Assembly: GCA_907163375.1 (NCBI GenBank)
Contig: CAJQUW010001464.1
Coordinates: 1 to 64,000, forward strand
Length of the DNA: 64,000 nt
Reading direction: 5' to 3'
Source: Prostheceraeus crozeri
Taxonomy: Eukaryota; Platyhelminthes; Polycladida; Euryleptidae
The notes beneath the pieces were generated by a model. It saw only the letters and a program-made list of their open reading frames with translations. It was not told where the DNA came from and made no database searches. Positions 44,698 to 56,240 of the stretch are shown one piece after another (positions within the stretch are counted from its first letter, which is position 1; every line of letters starts with the position of its first letter). The translations under genes were made by a program, and so were the position numbers.

Positions 44698-47161
44698 CTG
44701 GAGCTTGGTGCTAAAAGGGCCTATGTCCAATTTGATCGATTTTGAGATTTACACACCACTATATAGTGTGACTTGATATGCAGCTTCTGTGTGATTATCA
44801 TTCCCGAATGACCCAATCCTGCTTCACAAAATAAAATTTCCAAATGTCTATGTCCAAGCAACTGCAACAAGCTTTAGTGCTAAAAGGGCCTATGTCCTTG
44901 AAAATCTTATGTGAGTGCTATTGCAATGCAGTGAGAGGCCATTATCGAAAACTATGTGTGTGGACAGCTCAGAAACTTGTCGTCATTGTCAGCAGAAGCT
45001 TCGATTCCCCTTCTTTGCTCCACTGTGATTGGCATTATGAAGAGACGTCGCATATCGCTTGATAATATTGTCGAATTGTGTGTCCATTCGTCGTCCGAAG
45101 ACAATGAATCACTTGACTCTGATGCTGAGAATACACTACCTCAGCCCGATCATCAAAGCCCTAATGAAATTCCCACATCACCAGTAACTGAGACCATTGA
45201 ACGTCGAAGAAGTAGAAAGAGACTTCGGTGGCCTTCGACGTGGAGAAGAAACGTTATTAAGTCACAAAGAGCGCAAGGACTGAAGTATGTGAATCATAGT
45301 GGAAAGATCGTGATTGAGAAGACTATGGGCAGTCCATGTGGGGAAGCGTGTCGCATGAGATGTTATGAAGCAGTAATTGAAGAAAACAGAGAAAATTTTT
45401 TTAGTGACTTTTACGAACATTCCTCTGAGCAGCAAGACCAACTGTTGGCTAGCCTGATCGAGGAGACTACAAAGCTGCGAGAACGAATGAGAATCGATTC
45501 ACATAATGCAAGCAGACGACGCTTTACAAGAAAATATTATCTTCTACTTGAAGGTCAGCCAACTGAAGTTTGTCTGCCTATGTTCTGCGCTACTTAGAGG
45601 CAGGCATAGTCAGCAACCAAAAATCGCGGAAGTGGATCTTGACAATATTCGTGATCACATTAAGATGTTTCCAGCATACGAAAGTCATCACAGTCGTGAA
45701 AAATCTGCGAAAAAGTACCTGAACCCTCATCTATCCATCGAGCATATGTATCGGCTTTATGAAGAACACTGTGAAGCAACGAACATCCCACCACAAAAAA
45801 GCCATCTTTATCGAAAAATCTTCGTCGAGGAGTTCAATTTATCATTTCACCCACCAGCTAGCGACACATGTGAAAAATGCGATGCATTTAAAGCTTCGTT
45901 AATTGATGCGACGAACGCAGAGAAGGTACAGATCGAACAGGCAAGGAGTGCACATCACGCGGAAGCAGAACTTGCCTACTCTTTGAAGCGTAATGATAAA
46001 ATTGAATCTTTGACTTCACAACATGTGGTGACAGCTTCATTCGATCTGCAAAAAGTTCTTCAGTGTCCCTTATCCAAACGGGTATAGCCTTCTACAAGCG
46101 GCAACTGGCCGTGTATAATTCAACAGTTTATGAAACACACAACAACAAATCCCGGTCAATTTGTTAATGTGGGACCAAACCATAGCTGGACGTGTCTCAC
46201 AAGAAATTGGATCGTGTCTACTAAGATACATCGACAGCCTTCCATCTTCAGTGAAGGATGTTCGACTGTGGAGTGACAGCTGCGGAGGCCAAAATCGAAA
46301 CATGCAAGTTTCTGCGATGCTCATGAGTGCTGCAGCATCACGAGGGATAAAGATAACGCAGAGATTCCTCATTCCGGGCCACACACACATGGAGACAGAT
46401 ACTATTCATGCCGCTATAGAAAGACAGAAAAAGGCCACCAATTCAATTATCGAGATACCAAGAGACTGGTGTAATATTGTATGTAGCATTCCCCGGAAAC
46501 CAAGAATCCAAGTTGTTGAAATGCATCAGGATCATTTCAAAAATTCGAAGAATCTGTTCCAAGGTCCCCTTGTGAAAAGGAAGCATGACATTGAAGGAAA
46601 ACCAGTAGACTGGCTGACTGTCAGGGAGTTGCAGTACAACTCAGAAGCAGGTATCTTTACATACCGCTCGTCCTTCGACTCTGAATCTGCTCCATGTGAA
46701 GTGGATTTTCGTAGAAAGACCAAAGGAAGACCACTATTATGGAATTTGGAATCGCTTTACAATTAACAAAGACCTGTCCCTCCAAACGTCTTGACTGACC
46801 TCCAAGATCTTCTACCATATATTTCTCGTTCATCGCAGTACTTTTATCAATATCTGACTGCAGGGGAAGCAGTGGATGAATAGTAGTACTTCGCCAACTG
46901 ACTCATCTTTAGTGCTAAAAGGGCGTAAGTCCAGGATTTTCACTACAATCAACTTTTTGATGCATCGTATTTCCGCTGAATAAAGAGAAAATTTGTTTAC
47001 AAACGATGGTTTCATATCATAAATATGCCAAGGTACATAAACGATGGCATTTATATTGGAGTTTTGTCTTTACCTAATTTTCAGAGACAATCTAAATCTT
47101 ATATTCCAATTTACGGGAAACAGTGTTTTTGGACATAGGCCCTTTTAGCACCAAGCTCCAG
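44698..47161 (+). mobile_element. Sola-like DNA transposon, complete ends
   Basis: A 2464-bp element with 33-bp perfect terminal inverted repeats (44698-44730 and 47129-47161; outer bases CTGGAGCTTGGTGCTAAAAG). Target duplication AAGT lies on both sides (44694-44697 and 47162-47165). Two more direct copies of the TTTAGTGCTAAAAGGGC part of the repeat lie inside, at 44873-44897 and 46908-46932. The 4-bp duplication and the encoded protein style fit the Sola superfamily. Confidence 0.92.
45037..46766 (+). pseudogene. Sola-like transposase, frameshifted
   Basis: Presumed DDE/RNase H-like transposase in three successive frames. Frame 1 (45037-45597) starts MKRRRISLDN and is acidic, then basic. 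Frame 2 (about 45600-46087) has YESHHSREKSAKKYLNP, SIEHMYRLYEEHC, CEKCDAF and FDLQKVL. Frame 3 (to 46766) has LWSDSCGGQNRNMQVSAML, IPGHTHMETDTIHAAIERQK and PRDW. An additional short frame just after 46087 (GIAFYKRQLAVYNSTVYET) bridges frames 2 and 3. At least three frame breaks and one stop are needed to read it through, unless small introns exist. The SDxCGGQNRN and GHTxMExD blocks match a protein type common in cnidarian and insect genomes. The Sola assignment is from memory plus the 4-bp target duplication. Confidence 0.82.
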
Positions 47162-47286
47162 AAGTGAAATGTTCATGTTGATCATTGACAACTTTGCACT
47201 GTGTGATTGCCCTAAATCATGGACGATTTACATGTCATGCATGCATATGATCTGTACTTTTGTATTCAAATCCAGTCATGTTGAAC

Positions 47287-47470
47287 AGGATAGCTCAGTT
47301 GGTTGAGGGCCGCGCTTCTGTATGGGAAGTGCGGATGGTCCAGGGTTTGAGAATGTCCGCCTCGGGTGAAATCACCGCTCTCATTAGAGGTTGCTAACCG
47401 TAACCTTGTGAGAGTTTCCAGTGGATGAAGGGTGCCCAATCCTCAGCTTGCTGGCATGGCTTCAAGCCTG
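47287..47470 (+). repeat. tRNA-derived SINE-like sequence
   Basis: A tRNA-like head with box A GATAGCTCAGTTGGTTGAG (47289 onward) and a degenerate B box AGGGTTTGAGAATGTCC (47342-47358), spaced as in tRNA genes. A non-tRNA body and a GGGTGGGG tract follow. It does not fold as a functional tRNA. Confidence 0.6.
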
Positions 47471-48236
47471 GGTGGGGTAAGGACAACAGATAGAGTAAAA
47501 TACTTGGCTGGCTGCCATGAGAAGTCATCTCAATGGAAGAAAGAGTCAACGATTTGATTGGCAACTCTTCAATGCAAAATATCTCACAGCCTGCAGACCT
47601 ACCTGTTGTGCTATCGTCCAAACGTTGCAGCTCGTCTTTCATCCGCTGTGGTCGTCCAGTGAAGACTATTTTGCATCTAAATTGAAGCATAATCCTTTTT
47701 CTTTCTTAGCAGGTCGTCCTCTTCATGTTTGTTAATAACATAAATATTGCATTAAATATAAGTTAGGAGATTAACTTTGTCCGACCGAAATTGTATTAAA
47801 ATAAGATTACATTATGCTGTACCGCTTCGGGTGGCACATAAAACAATGATGTCTGCAGGACACGTACATTCAGAGAGGGATTTCGTGATTTGATCTCAAA
47901 AAAATCCGAACTGCCTACACTCAGTGAGGTTAGTTACATTTTTGTGAAGGATCGTCAAGGATATCATGGATATGTCTGGGTTAGTTCTATGATCATTAAC
48001 AGTGTGTTTATAAAACAATGAAGTTTTTCCTGTCATACACATATGTTCACGAGGCCGGGAACGAATAGTTATCATTGTTTCACCAATGTATGTAGATGGC
48101 CAGCGAGCGTGAAGGACAAATGCAACAGCGATGAAAATGCACGTTACATTTCCACGTGCAGCTCACTCGCCCATCCCTGCAACCACAGTAGACGCAATTA
48201 ATTTTATTGCAGTCATTTTCGTCTGCAGCACATATA
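47471..48236. other. No recognisable gene
   Basis: On the minus strand, 48125-48215 encodes a cysteine-dense stretch (NCVYCGCRDGRVSCTWKC) within a 70-codon frame; no family could be assigned. Confidence 0.35.
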
Positions 48237-48293
48237 GTCCAGCAGCCAGAACGAGTTTCTGCAGGGAACGAGGCCGAAGGTGAGACTTTCACA
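48237..48293 (+). repeat. Left-end fragment of the CCGGCAGCC inverted-repeat family
   Basis: It matches the first ~57 bp of the element at 54067-54765 (CAGCCAGAACGAGTTTCTGC, AGGGAACGAGGCCGAA, GTGAGACTTTCACAG) and ends abruptly where a piggyBac-like sequence begins. Confidence 0.85.
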
Positions 48294-48702
48294 GCGTGAC
48301 CGTGTGGTCACGCTAATTTGAAATGTATGTAGATTTCTTAATATGAATCGAGGGTATAAGGAAATGAGAATTCCATAATCAATAAAGCATTGAAATAAAT
48401 ATTACAGAGTGAAACTCTCGAAAATGATTATTGGAACTTGTATGTGTAACAAACAAGAAACAATACTTACTTTTCATGAGACAAACTGACTGACATTTTT
48501 TGAAGACGCCATTTTCAAACGTTGATTCAGGATGGAAGAAATAAATTTTCAATTCTTTAATCAAAGTCAAATATAATTCTAATGATCAATTTTAACAAAA
48601 GGCCAAATTCATTAAGAAAAAAAATCAATTTTCAAGTAGCAAAAGACCAATCGCATCCAAATTTCCTCATGTGACCATGTGGTCACGCTGGGCATGAATG
48701 GG
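48294..48702. mobile_element. Partial piggyBac-like MITE
   Basis: The right end reads, inverted from TTAA at 48703-48706, CCCATTCATGCCCAGCGTGA, a piggyBac-style terminus. The GTGACC...GGTCACGC palindrome occurs at both ends (48296-48313 and about 48671-48688), mirroring the subterminal palindromes of the full element at 5559-8142. The left terminus and TTAA are missing, replaced by the fragment at 48237-48293. No transposase is present. Confidence 0.6.
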
Positions 48703-48706
48703 TTAA

Positions 48707-49859
48707 TATTGCGGCCACAGGCATTGCATTCACTGAAAGTTATCCGAACTGTCTCATTTTTGATCATTCGTGGCCTACGGGCTTCTTCAAGTGATATTTT
48801 ATGAGATGCAGTGTCATGCCAAGAAAACACCAAAATTATGCTAACTTTTACCATTCAACTTTTGACACTTGGAACATGGGAATCATTGTGGTGACATTTA
48901 AGCACAATATGCTCTTACTTATTATAATTAATAATTGCGACTAGTGCGCGCCGTAATTGTTGGCTTTACAAAATCACATTCAAAAAGATGCATTTTAACA
49001 TTATGTACAGCTTTAGATGACACCTGCTATAAATTTTAATAGAATTTCTTTATCTTGATATACTGTATTTCTGAATGTTAGTAGAGAATGAACTATGAGT
49101 ATTAGTTTCGGAGATCCCAAGGAGAGAAGGTGCACTGAATCAACAAGTATTTTGAGGATGATAGAGTTTCACTGTGATCAATGCAATTGACTGATTGTGT
49201 GTCGTATTGCTCTGGCATAAATAATCGTCGTAAAAGTATATAGTGCGTTACTGAGAAGAAAATATCTTCCTTCATAAATGATATCGGTGGTCATGATAGC
49301 GACAAGAAATATCTCGCAATACTCGCAGATTTATCGACGAAAAAATTGGTGATATCGGATAACCGTTAACCGACAGATTATTGTATTCCTCCTGTTTCAT
49401 TGACAAATGACAAATGGACTCCTCAGTTTACTGCAGTCCTCAGAATACTGCATAGGTTGTAGAGAGATGGAAGGCCACTATCTTCGACCTATCGTAGCAG
49501 TGGCACTCGCATTCAAAAGATGTAAAGCTGCCATTCAATCACCACAGTTGTATAATGGTATAATCCATTCTCGCCTTCAAATCTCCCAAACTCAATGATG
49601 TGGTGACACTTTGTTCCTCATCGTCTTGTGCCGAGAGTCATCGATTGCTTGGTCTAACAGTGACATGTGCTTGGATTCTCAATGCAAACATGCATGCTAT
49701 GAAATCAGTTGTAAGCATATTGTATACCTTCCAGTTTCCACAACTTTTGGAGATCTGGATGCTCGATGCATTTCCAGCACCTGCACTATTTTACTGTGTA
49801 TACATCTGAAGCTACTCTCCTGGATGTTCAAGGAGGCACGTCGGACGCATCGCGCCGCC
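48707..49859. other. No recognisable gene
   Basis: AT-rich; overlapping frames at 49407-49883 have no domain. Confidence 0.4.
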
Positions 49860-49970
49860 GGAATACCGGTGCTGAGGGTTTGATTCTGCCAATTGAAACA
49901 GTTGCATAAGTGGCTCGTAGCACAGGTCTAGTTGACCTTGGTCGTAGGTTCGAATCCTACTAGCCGCACA
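49860..49970 (+). repeat. tRNA-like SINE fragment with good T-arm
   Basis: The T stem-loop is canonical: GTAGG (49944-49948), TTCGAAT, CCTAC (49956-49960), followed by TAGCCGCA resembling a 3-prime acceptor strand. Upstream, GTGGCTCGTAGCACAG is a weak D-arm/box A region and no clean acceptor or anticodon stem pairs. It is therefore a SINE or tRNA pseudogene, not a functional tRNA. Confidence 0.55.
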
Positions 49971-50158
49971 TCTTTTGCGTGGCAATTTGATCAATCGTTT
50001 ATATAATTTGATTGTTGTAAATTCGATGAAAAGCTCGGTTGAGGGCTGCTGTTAAGGCTCTTTTCAAAAAAAACCCCCACCAGTGCCATAATACATCTTG
50101 TTTTACGGAGATCGCGAACAAACGATTGAGATCATGGCACTAGGAACATATCTTAGAT
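49971..50158. other. Spacer, nothing recognised
   Basis: No feature seen. Confidence 0.4.
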
Positions 50159-50560
50159 ATGCAAACTCAGGCTGTCGGTGATGATGACACATATGTGACG
50201 TCACAATCTGTGCACGCGCTCGCTTGGACTAACTTCCAAGTAGCTCAAGTTTTTCTGCAACACTGTCATCGCAATGATTCGTCCTGTAAATTGCGGTTTC
50301 TACAGGCCATCTGCAGTTCCATGCCTGCAGAAGAAAGCGATTACACAATACATGCGAATCGGACGTGTAGTGATGACCTTCTGATGGTCCCGAAACTCTC
50401 ACAAGAACAACCTGTGGTACTGGCGGGGGAAATTAGAATAGAGCCCTTGTTAAATTGTGTTTCAGCGATGGCCAGCCTCTTCGCAGCACTTTTTAGATGC
50501 ACTTTCCTGCATGCGATTACACTTCATGCAGTTCAAAGTTCGCTGGAAAAGACTTGGTAA
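50159..50560 (+). CDS. 133-codon open frame, unknown
   Basis: The longest plus-strand frame outside recognised transposons, ATG at 50159 and stop at 50558. The first ~90 residues are mixed polar. The last ~40 (ASLFAALFRCTFLHAITLHA) are hydrophobic and run into a 99-bp tandem duplication, which argues against a conserved coding role at the end. No signal peptide, domain or splice pattern is evident. It may be chance. Confidence 0.15.
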   Translation: MQTQAVGDDDTYVTSQSVHALAWTNFQVAQVFLQHCHRNDSSCKLRFLQAICSSMPAEESDYTIHANRTCSDDLLMVPKLSQEQPVVLAGEIRIEPLLNCVSAMASLFAALFRCTFLHAITLHAVQSSLEKTW

Positions 50561-50713
50561 CTCTTTCATCAAATATTGTTTTTATTCTCTTTGTTTGTGG
50601 GCGTCTTCGATTCGCTTACACTTCAGTGATCCAAAGCTTGCTGGAACAGACTTGCAAACTCTTTCATCAAATATTATTCTCATTCTTGGGTAGTGGGCGT
50701 CTTCAATTTGCTT
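50517..50713. repeat. Tandem duplication, period 99 bp
   Basis: Copies start at TTACACTTCA (50517 and 50616). They share TTGCTGGAA(A/C)AGACTTG-like, AACTCTTTCATCAAATATT and GTGGGCGTCTTC blocks. Confidence 0.8.
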
Positions 50714-50817
50714 CAGACACTTATTACTATTATTGCCTACACATTCGAATATTCAAAAATATTCTGATCACAAAACTGAGAGCTAAAAAAGATATTGTAA
50801 TTGCTTCACAAGATATA

Positions 50818-51733
50818 CAGGGTGGCGCACGTAAACCGCCGGATTTTAAACTTTGATTACTCCTCAAATATTCATCCGATCGTCATGAAATTTCGACTCA
50901 TACTAGTTTGGAGTATAGGATTTATGATGATTATACCTGTTGTATAGAGAATTGTCAGACAATTCTGATTCTATTTACCGAATGACATGTAGTAAAATTG
51001 ACATACCAACAATGTATCTTAACATGTAAAATTTAATGACAAACTTTCCCTTTTCCTTCCCCCACGTCTTTATCAATAATGACCAAAACGAATTAAGGTA
51101 AATGTCATAGAAAACATTTATTAAATGAAAAACATAAGAAAAAATTTTTAGTAGTCATCGAACTTCAACGTGTCCTCCTCCATTCTCGAGGACGGATTCG
51201 AGTCGCTTTTGGTAGGCCAAAGCAGTTTCTCGACACATCTCAGTTGCCACTTCTTGAAATGCCTGTATGATGCGGTCCTTCAGATCTTGCATGGATGTTG
51301 GCTGTGTATGGTAAACCTTGGACTAAAGCCTTTGTACCTCCACTGGACTCTTGAGCCATTCGTACCAAGCCGCGCATTTTGCTGATTCTGCAACCGAATA
51401 ATCATCCATTCTTCTATGTTCGATTCTTTTCAGATAGTGATTTAATCGTCGAATGGTACTTTGTATGACATGGAAGTAACTGAACAATATTCACTTCAAG
51501 ACTGCACACAATTCGTTGTGCAGAAAACGATTCATGTTAAGTTGATTAACTTAATCTAGATTTTCGATGTCAACAAAATGATTACATGTCATTCGGTCAA
51601 TAGAATCAGAATTTTCTGACAATTCTCAGTACAACAGGTATAATCATCATAAATCCTATGCTCCAAACTAGTATGAGTCGAAATTTCATGACGATCGGAT
51701 GAATATTTGAGGAGTAATAATAGTTTAAAATCA
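50818..51733 (-). mobile_element. Tc1/mariner-type element, internally deleted
   Basis: The left end TA|CAGGGTGGCGCACGTAAACC starts at 50818. Inverted arms of ~150 bp (50842-50993 and 51581-51733) share GAATGACATGTA, GGTATAATCATCATAAATCC, CTCATACTAGTTTGGAG and ATTCATCCGATCGTCATG on opposite strands. The right arm lacks the terminal ~25 bp. The remnant transposase tail lies between the arms. Confidence 0.82.
51155..51301 (-). pseudogene. Tc1/mariner (IS630-type) transposase C-terminal tail
   Basis: The minus-strand frame reads PTSMQDLKDRIIQAFQEVAT, then EMCRETALAYQKRLESVLEN, then GGGHVEVR and a TGA (51155-51157). This is the conserved end of many IS630/Tc1/mariner transposases (L..RI..AF..V..... 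Y..RL......GGHVE). Just upstream on the coding strand the frame is lost, so the catalytic domain has been deleted. Confidence 0.88.
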
Positions 51734-54063
51734 ACAACAATGCATCTTGATCATGGAATCTGTCATGGTAGTCAATCGTCATATTTGAAGCTACTCAGAA
51801 CTATACAAGACCATCCACTTCAGAGACACATTTGAAGGCTAATTTGAAGAAAATCTTCAACAGTTCATATACGCATGTCTTTGTTGCACTAGCAGCACCA
51901 ATCAAAATCCTTTTGTGCTCATAAGCAACTTCTTAAGCCAGTTAGCAATTATTAGTCGATGTGTATAGCCAAAATTCGATAAATTCAAAAATCTCCAACA
52001 ATCTGTCATAGTCGATGATATTAAATTTCGAATTGCTATTTATAGTACGAAGATGCAATTCATGCCATTAGAAAGCTCACGCGTGAAAAATATTGCATCG
52101 TGAAGTTCATGCCATTCGAAGCAATTGCTTCTTCGTTGGCCCCGGGATATCGATTTGCTCCAGAGGGCGACATGGATAGAGTTCAGATCATCATCAGAGA
52201 AGTGCAATTAGCATAGTAAGTGAAATTTCAACGGGCATTCATTGAATACTACTTAAAGTACACTCCTGACAAGTAGTCTAAGTTTGTGCGCGAGCACGGT
52301 CTCCATTTGAAACGGTGCGGCAAATTCCGACCGTTTATATGTCTGTTTGATAGCTTAAGGGCTAATGTTTTTGTGTGTAATTGAGACAGAAAAGTGTTTA
52401 TTTTAAAGTACAACATAGTTAAGACTGCGAATATGCAGGAACGGAAGAAATGCAAAGTTTAACAAATGCCATAATGGATACCCTAAAGAAGACAAAATGC
52501 CAACCTAAAGCCAACGAAAATTATCATTGCATATGTACACAAAATTGAAGCGTGTTTGCAGTATCGTAGGAAAAGCGAGTTAGGAATGCCATGAATATAA
52601 ACGGAAGATATTGCGCTGACTGAAATTCTAAGTAACTTAGATTTTCTTTCATTGCATCAGTTGTGGGCAAGTTTCAACCAGTTGGAGGGAGATGGAGAAC
52701 ACGAGAGCACACTTAACCACGAGTCAATCAGCATCTATGAAAACAAGGAATAAACAAAGAAAAATACAAGGTGCTCACACTTTATCACTTAATTCTACAT
52801 CTCCTTAATTAACAAGAGGTCCAGTGGCCTGTTGGTTAGATGCTAAGCTTGAATGCTCCCTAGCGCTGGCGTAAAACTGTTCACAACTGACGAGGCCCGT
52901 GACGGCTGCTACATCGCACAAACAAATTCTGAACATTTAAGTTTAATGTACAATCATCGAATCTGAATTGTTTTTTAATGTTCGTTTTTCATTCAGCATC
53001 ATTTCCAATGTAGGATTTCAGTCTGCACATTAAATACGAACACATGCTTTGTTTTCTAATGACATCTATGACGTTCTGCAGAAGATGAAGATAAAACAAG
53101 GCTCATAAAACAAATGGTTTCCTTTCGTACATGCACAAATATATATAGGTTGAATGATATACGAAATTCAGACGAATTGAAATGCATTGAATATACTTTC
53201 AAAGACGTGAGATCTATTCTCTGTTGGAAAATATGTGCTACTAATTATTGGTCTCACGGGAGATTTCCTTCCCGCAGATTTTCGCAGACTCCACATTGAA
53301 AGCGTGAGAAGCTCTTCTTTCGAAAGTTACCTTATTTTCTTTCTTTCCTGACTAGTAGTTGTAAATGTCCTTGTTGGAAATTTCCCATGTCAGATATGCG
53401 ACCTTTGACGCCGCTTTGACCTGTGCAATGACTTAAAATTTCAAAACCAGTCTCCTTTTCTGATCTACGTCGATCAATCCTTCAATTTGGCGCATGGTTT
53501 ATTTAAATGGATGTATTATGTCTCAAGATAAAGAAGGGGCGTAAAACCGGCAGGCCTAACGCCCAGTAACAGGTGGGCGGGATGCATGCGAAACGCAGTC
53601 CGACATGCGGGGACAGTTTTGAAATGCGAGTACTTTGAAAAGTTTGAAAAATTAAACGATAAAGAAGAAGAAAAACTTGTACATCAATTCATCAATTTCT
53701 CGCTCGAACTAGTACTCGTGCTATGTCAAGCACACTGTTTACGAATGTTCTGGCAGTTTCTGAAACGATGCTTGCTCCACTATCATCCGCTGAAGATCAG
53801 ATTTACAGAAAATAGATATTGAACTACATGTGCTTTGTCTAATTTCATCCAACATTATGGTTTGTTTATTCTGATTATAGGCTACCTAGATTGGTAAATC
53901 GATATGATGGAAGAGGTCGAATATCCAACAAGGGATTCTATAATAATACATTTACAGGTACGTTTTTGATGCATTTAATATGAATATGGAGTTAAGCAAT
54001 GGCATGAGCTCTCGACTGTATAACTAAAATCAAATCTGTGCTGAGTGAGCGTGATTTTGAAAC
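51734..54063. other. No recognisable gene
   Basis: AT-rich. 52205-52285 resembles arm B of the 42.4-43.2 kb repeat (AACGGGCATTCATT, GTCTAAGTTTGTGC). 52815-52900 has a weak tRNA-like start (GTTGGTTAGATGC) without a convincing B box. Confidence 0.4.
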
Positions 54064-54066
54064 GTG

Positions 54067-54765
54067 TAGTCCGGCAGCCAGAACGAGTTTCTGCAGGGAA
54101 CGAGGCCGAAAGTGAGACTTTCACAGAATGATGTACTGTACACCCTATGCCTACTACGAATCGGCACGTCTGCCGAGTTCTAGTGAGTTCCTCTTTTTGT
54201 CAGACAAGATCAAAGAAAAACACATGTAAATCCAATGGGACGCAGATTGCAGTTTTTGGCTGAAATGAAATTTTTCATGTTTTCTCTGATTAAACGAAAA
54301 GTATTAAGCCCAGAGTCATAATTTTTGACATGGAACTCCTGTCTATAAAGCTAAACACGTTTAGATTTGGCGAGCTTCTCAATGTCGGCAAACACAAACA
54401 TTTTGAGCCACTTTATCCACATTTAGCCACATTCTCACATTCATTCCCGATTAGATGCATGACAAAATTACATGCATATAATAGGAAATGACCTGAAGAC
54501 ATTCCATGTCAAAAATTATGACTCTGGGCTTAATACTTTTCGTTTAATCAGAGAAAACATGAAAAATTTCATTTCAGCCAAAAACTGCAATCTGCGTCCC
54601 ATTGGATTTACATGTGTTTTTCTTTGATCTTGTCTGACAAAAAGAGGAACTCACTAGAACTCGGCAGACGTGCCGATTCGTAGTAGGCATAGGGTGTACA
54701 TCATTCTGTGAAAGTCTCACTTTTGGCCTCGTTCCCTGCAGAAACTCGTTCTGGCTGCCGGACTA
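54067..54765. mobile_element. 699-bp inverted-repeat element, TAGTCCGGCAGCC family
   Basis: Arms of about 265 bp (54067-54335 and about 54500-54765) are inverted copies. They begin TAGTCCGGCAGCCAGAACGA and include TTCTGCAGGGAACGAGGCC, CATTCTGTGAAAGTC-type and GACAAGATCAAAGAAAAACA blocks. GTG flanks both ends (54064-54066 and 54766-54768), a possible 3-bp duplication. Partial copies lie at 14481-14730 and 48237-48293. There is no coding capacity. Confidence 0.9.
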
Positions 54766-54768
54766 GTG

Positions 54769-55248
54769 TGTCTACACGTATACTTTACAGAATAATCCAA
54801 GAATAAAGCATGAAGGGACGTCGCACATCCTTATTCAACAAAGAAAATATGACAACAGCCTGCATGTCATCACGCGCATCTAGTATCACAGTCTTAATTT
54901 TCTGTTGCTTTAAAACACATGATGATGTGAATAACTTTCTGCTGAAAGACTTTGAATGAAAAAATTAAACAAGTCAGGAAGGATGATGACTTAATAGCAT
55001 TTAATTAGATATCGTATTTATAAAGAAACTGTGCGATGGATTTTAAATGCTTTTGAGTCAATGGATTCATCAATGAAATTCAACTGTAGTGTCGAAATAC
55101 TATAGCGAAGGTGAGGAGATATCTTGCCGTATATTTCGATAGAACTGTCATTAATATCATTATGAAAGGAAACAATGTCTCCACTTTTGAATCATTACAA
55201 AATTCACTCTTGATATCACTATCGATTTCTATAGATTCTTTATAGCTA
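54769..55248. other. Spacer, nothing recognised
   Basis: AT-rich sequence between two inverted-repeat elements. Confidence 0.4.
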
Positions 55249-56124
55249 ATCATAAAAAACGGACCACCTAAACTTCGCAAAATTCAATCGATTCTCATGC
55301 TTTCCAATCGCGTCGCACAACATCGTGCTATATACCTACATCATTTGAAAGCTTGTGTTCTCAGCTTTAAAATGAGAGGTGTGATCGTCTTGCATCCGTT
55401 ATTGTGCTTGCTGAACAGTGCTCAAAATATGAAAATCTCTCAATTCGCAAATCGTAATTTTTCAATAAGGAAACATGTGAGTATGATAATGAATCAAGCA
55501 CGAGGAGAACGAGGAGTTTTTTTTCAAACTTCTTCAGTATTTTTTCTCATTTCCGTTAAAGTACGCAAACAATCAAAGTAAACAATCGGCAGTCACTGTG
55601 AGAGGACAAAGACATGATATTGCTAATTGTTTCGTTTTGAACCTTCGTTCACCTCACATTGTGTTTGTGTACTTTTCGGAAATGAGTAAAAATGTTAAAG
55701 AAGTTTGAAAAAGAACTATCAGAGAAAGATATGCAAGGTAATTAAAACTCCCCTTTTTTAGTTTAGGCCAATATAATCAAGTTAAAGTTAAAAGCATGGC
55801 AGACAGGCCTTCGGCGTCCAGCGCCTTCAATGGTCGATGTTTGGATGGCCATCCAACAATACTCGTTCTCCTCGTGCTTGATTCATTATCATACTCACAT
55901 GTTTCCTTATTGAAAAATTATGATTTGCAAATTGAGTGATTTTCATATTTTGAGCACTGTTCAGCAAACACAGTAACGGATACAAGACTATCACAGCTCA
56001 TTTTAAAGCTGAGAACACAAGCTTTCAAATGATGTAGGCATATAGCACGCTGTTGTGCGACATGATTGGAAAGCATGAGAATCGATTGAATTTAGTGAAG
56101 TTTAGGTGGCCCGTTTTTTGTGAT
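55249..56124. mobile_element. 876-bp foldback element, ATCAYAAAAAACGG family
   Basis: Arms 55249-55513 and 55862-56124 are inverted copies of about 265 bp. Tips are ATCATAAAAAACGGACCACC and the inverse of GGCCCGTTTTTTGTGAT; inner ends are CGAGGAGAACGAG / CTCGTTCTCCTCG. A ~350-bp unique loop separates them. A solo arm of the family is at 29834-30683. The 94-codon frame in the left arm is incidental. No target duplication is clear. Confidence 0.88.
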
Positions 56125-56240
56125 CATCTCAGATTTAATTTGAATTAATGAGTTAGGAAGGAATATCTTCATGACTTTCTAGTACCGAAATTGGTTTTTT
56201 AAATATGCCAAAGTTCATTTTATAATAAAATAAATATAGT

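Noticed and set aside
49944-49968. Possible functional tRNA gene
   Set aside because: The T-arm is canonical, but no matching 5-prime acceptor, D-arm or anticodon stem could be built.
52815-52900. tRNA-like SINE head
   Set aside because: Only a weak box A-like stretch; no B box at the right distance.
55297-55581. 94-codon frame
   Set aside because: It lies mostly in the left arm of a foldback element.
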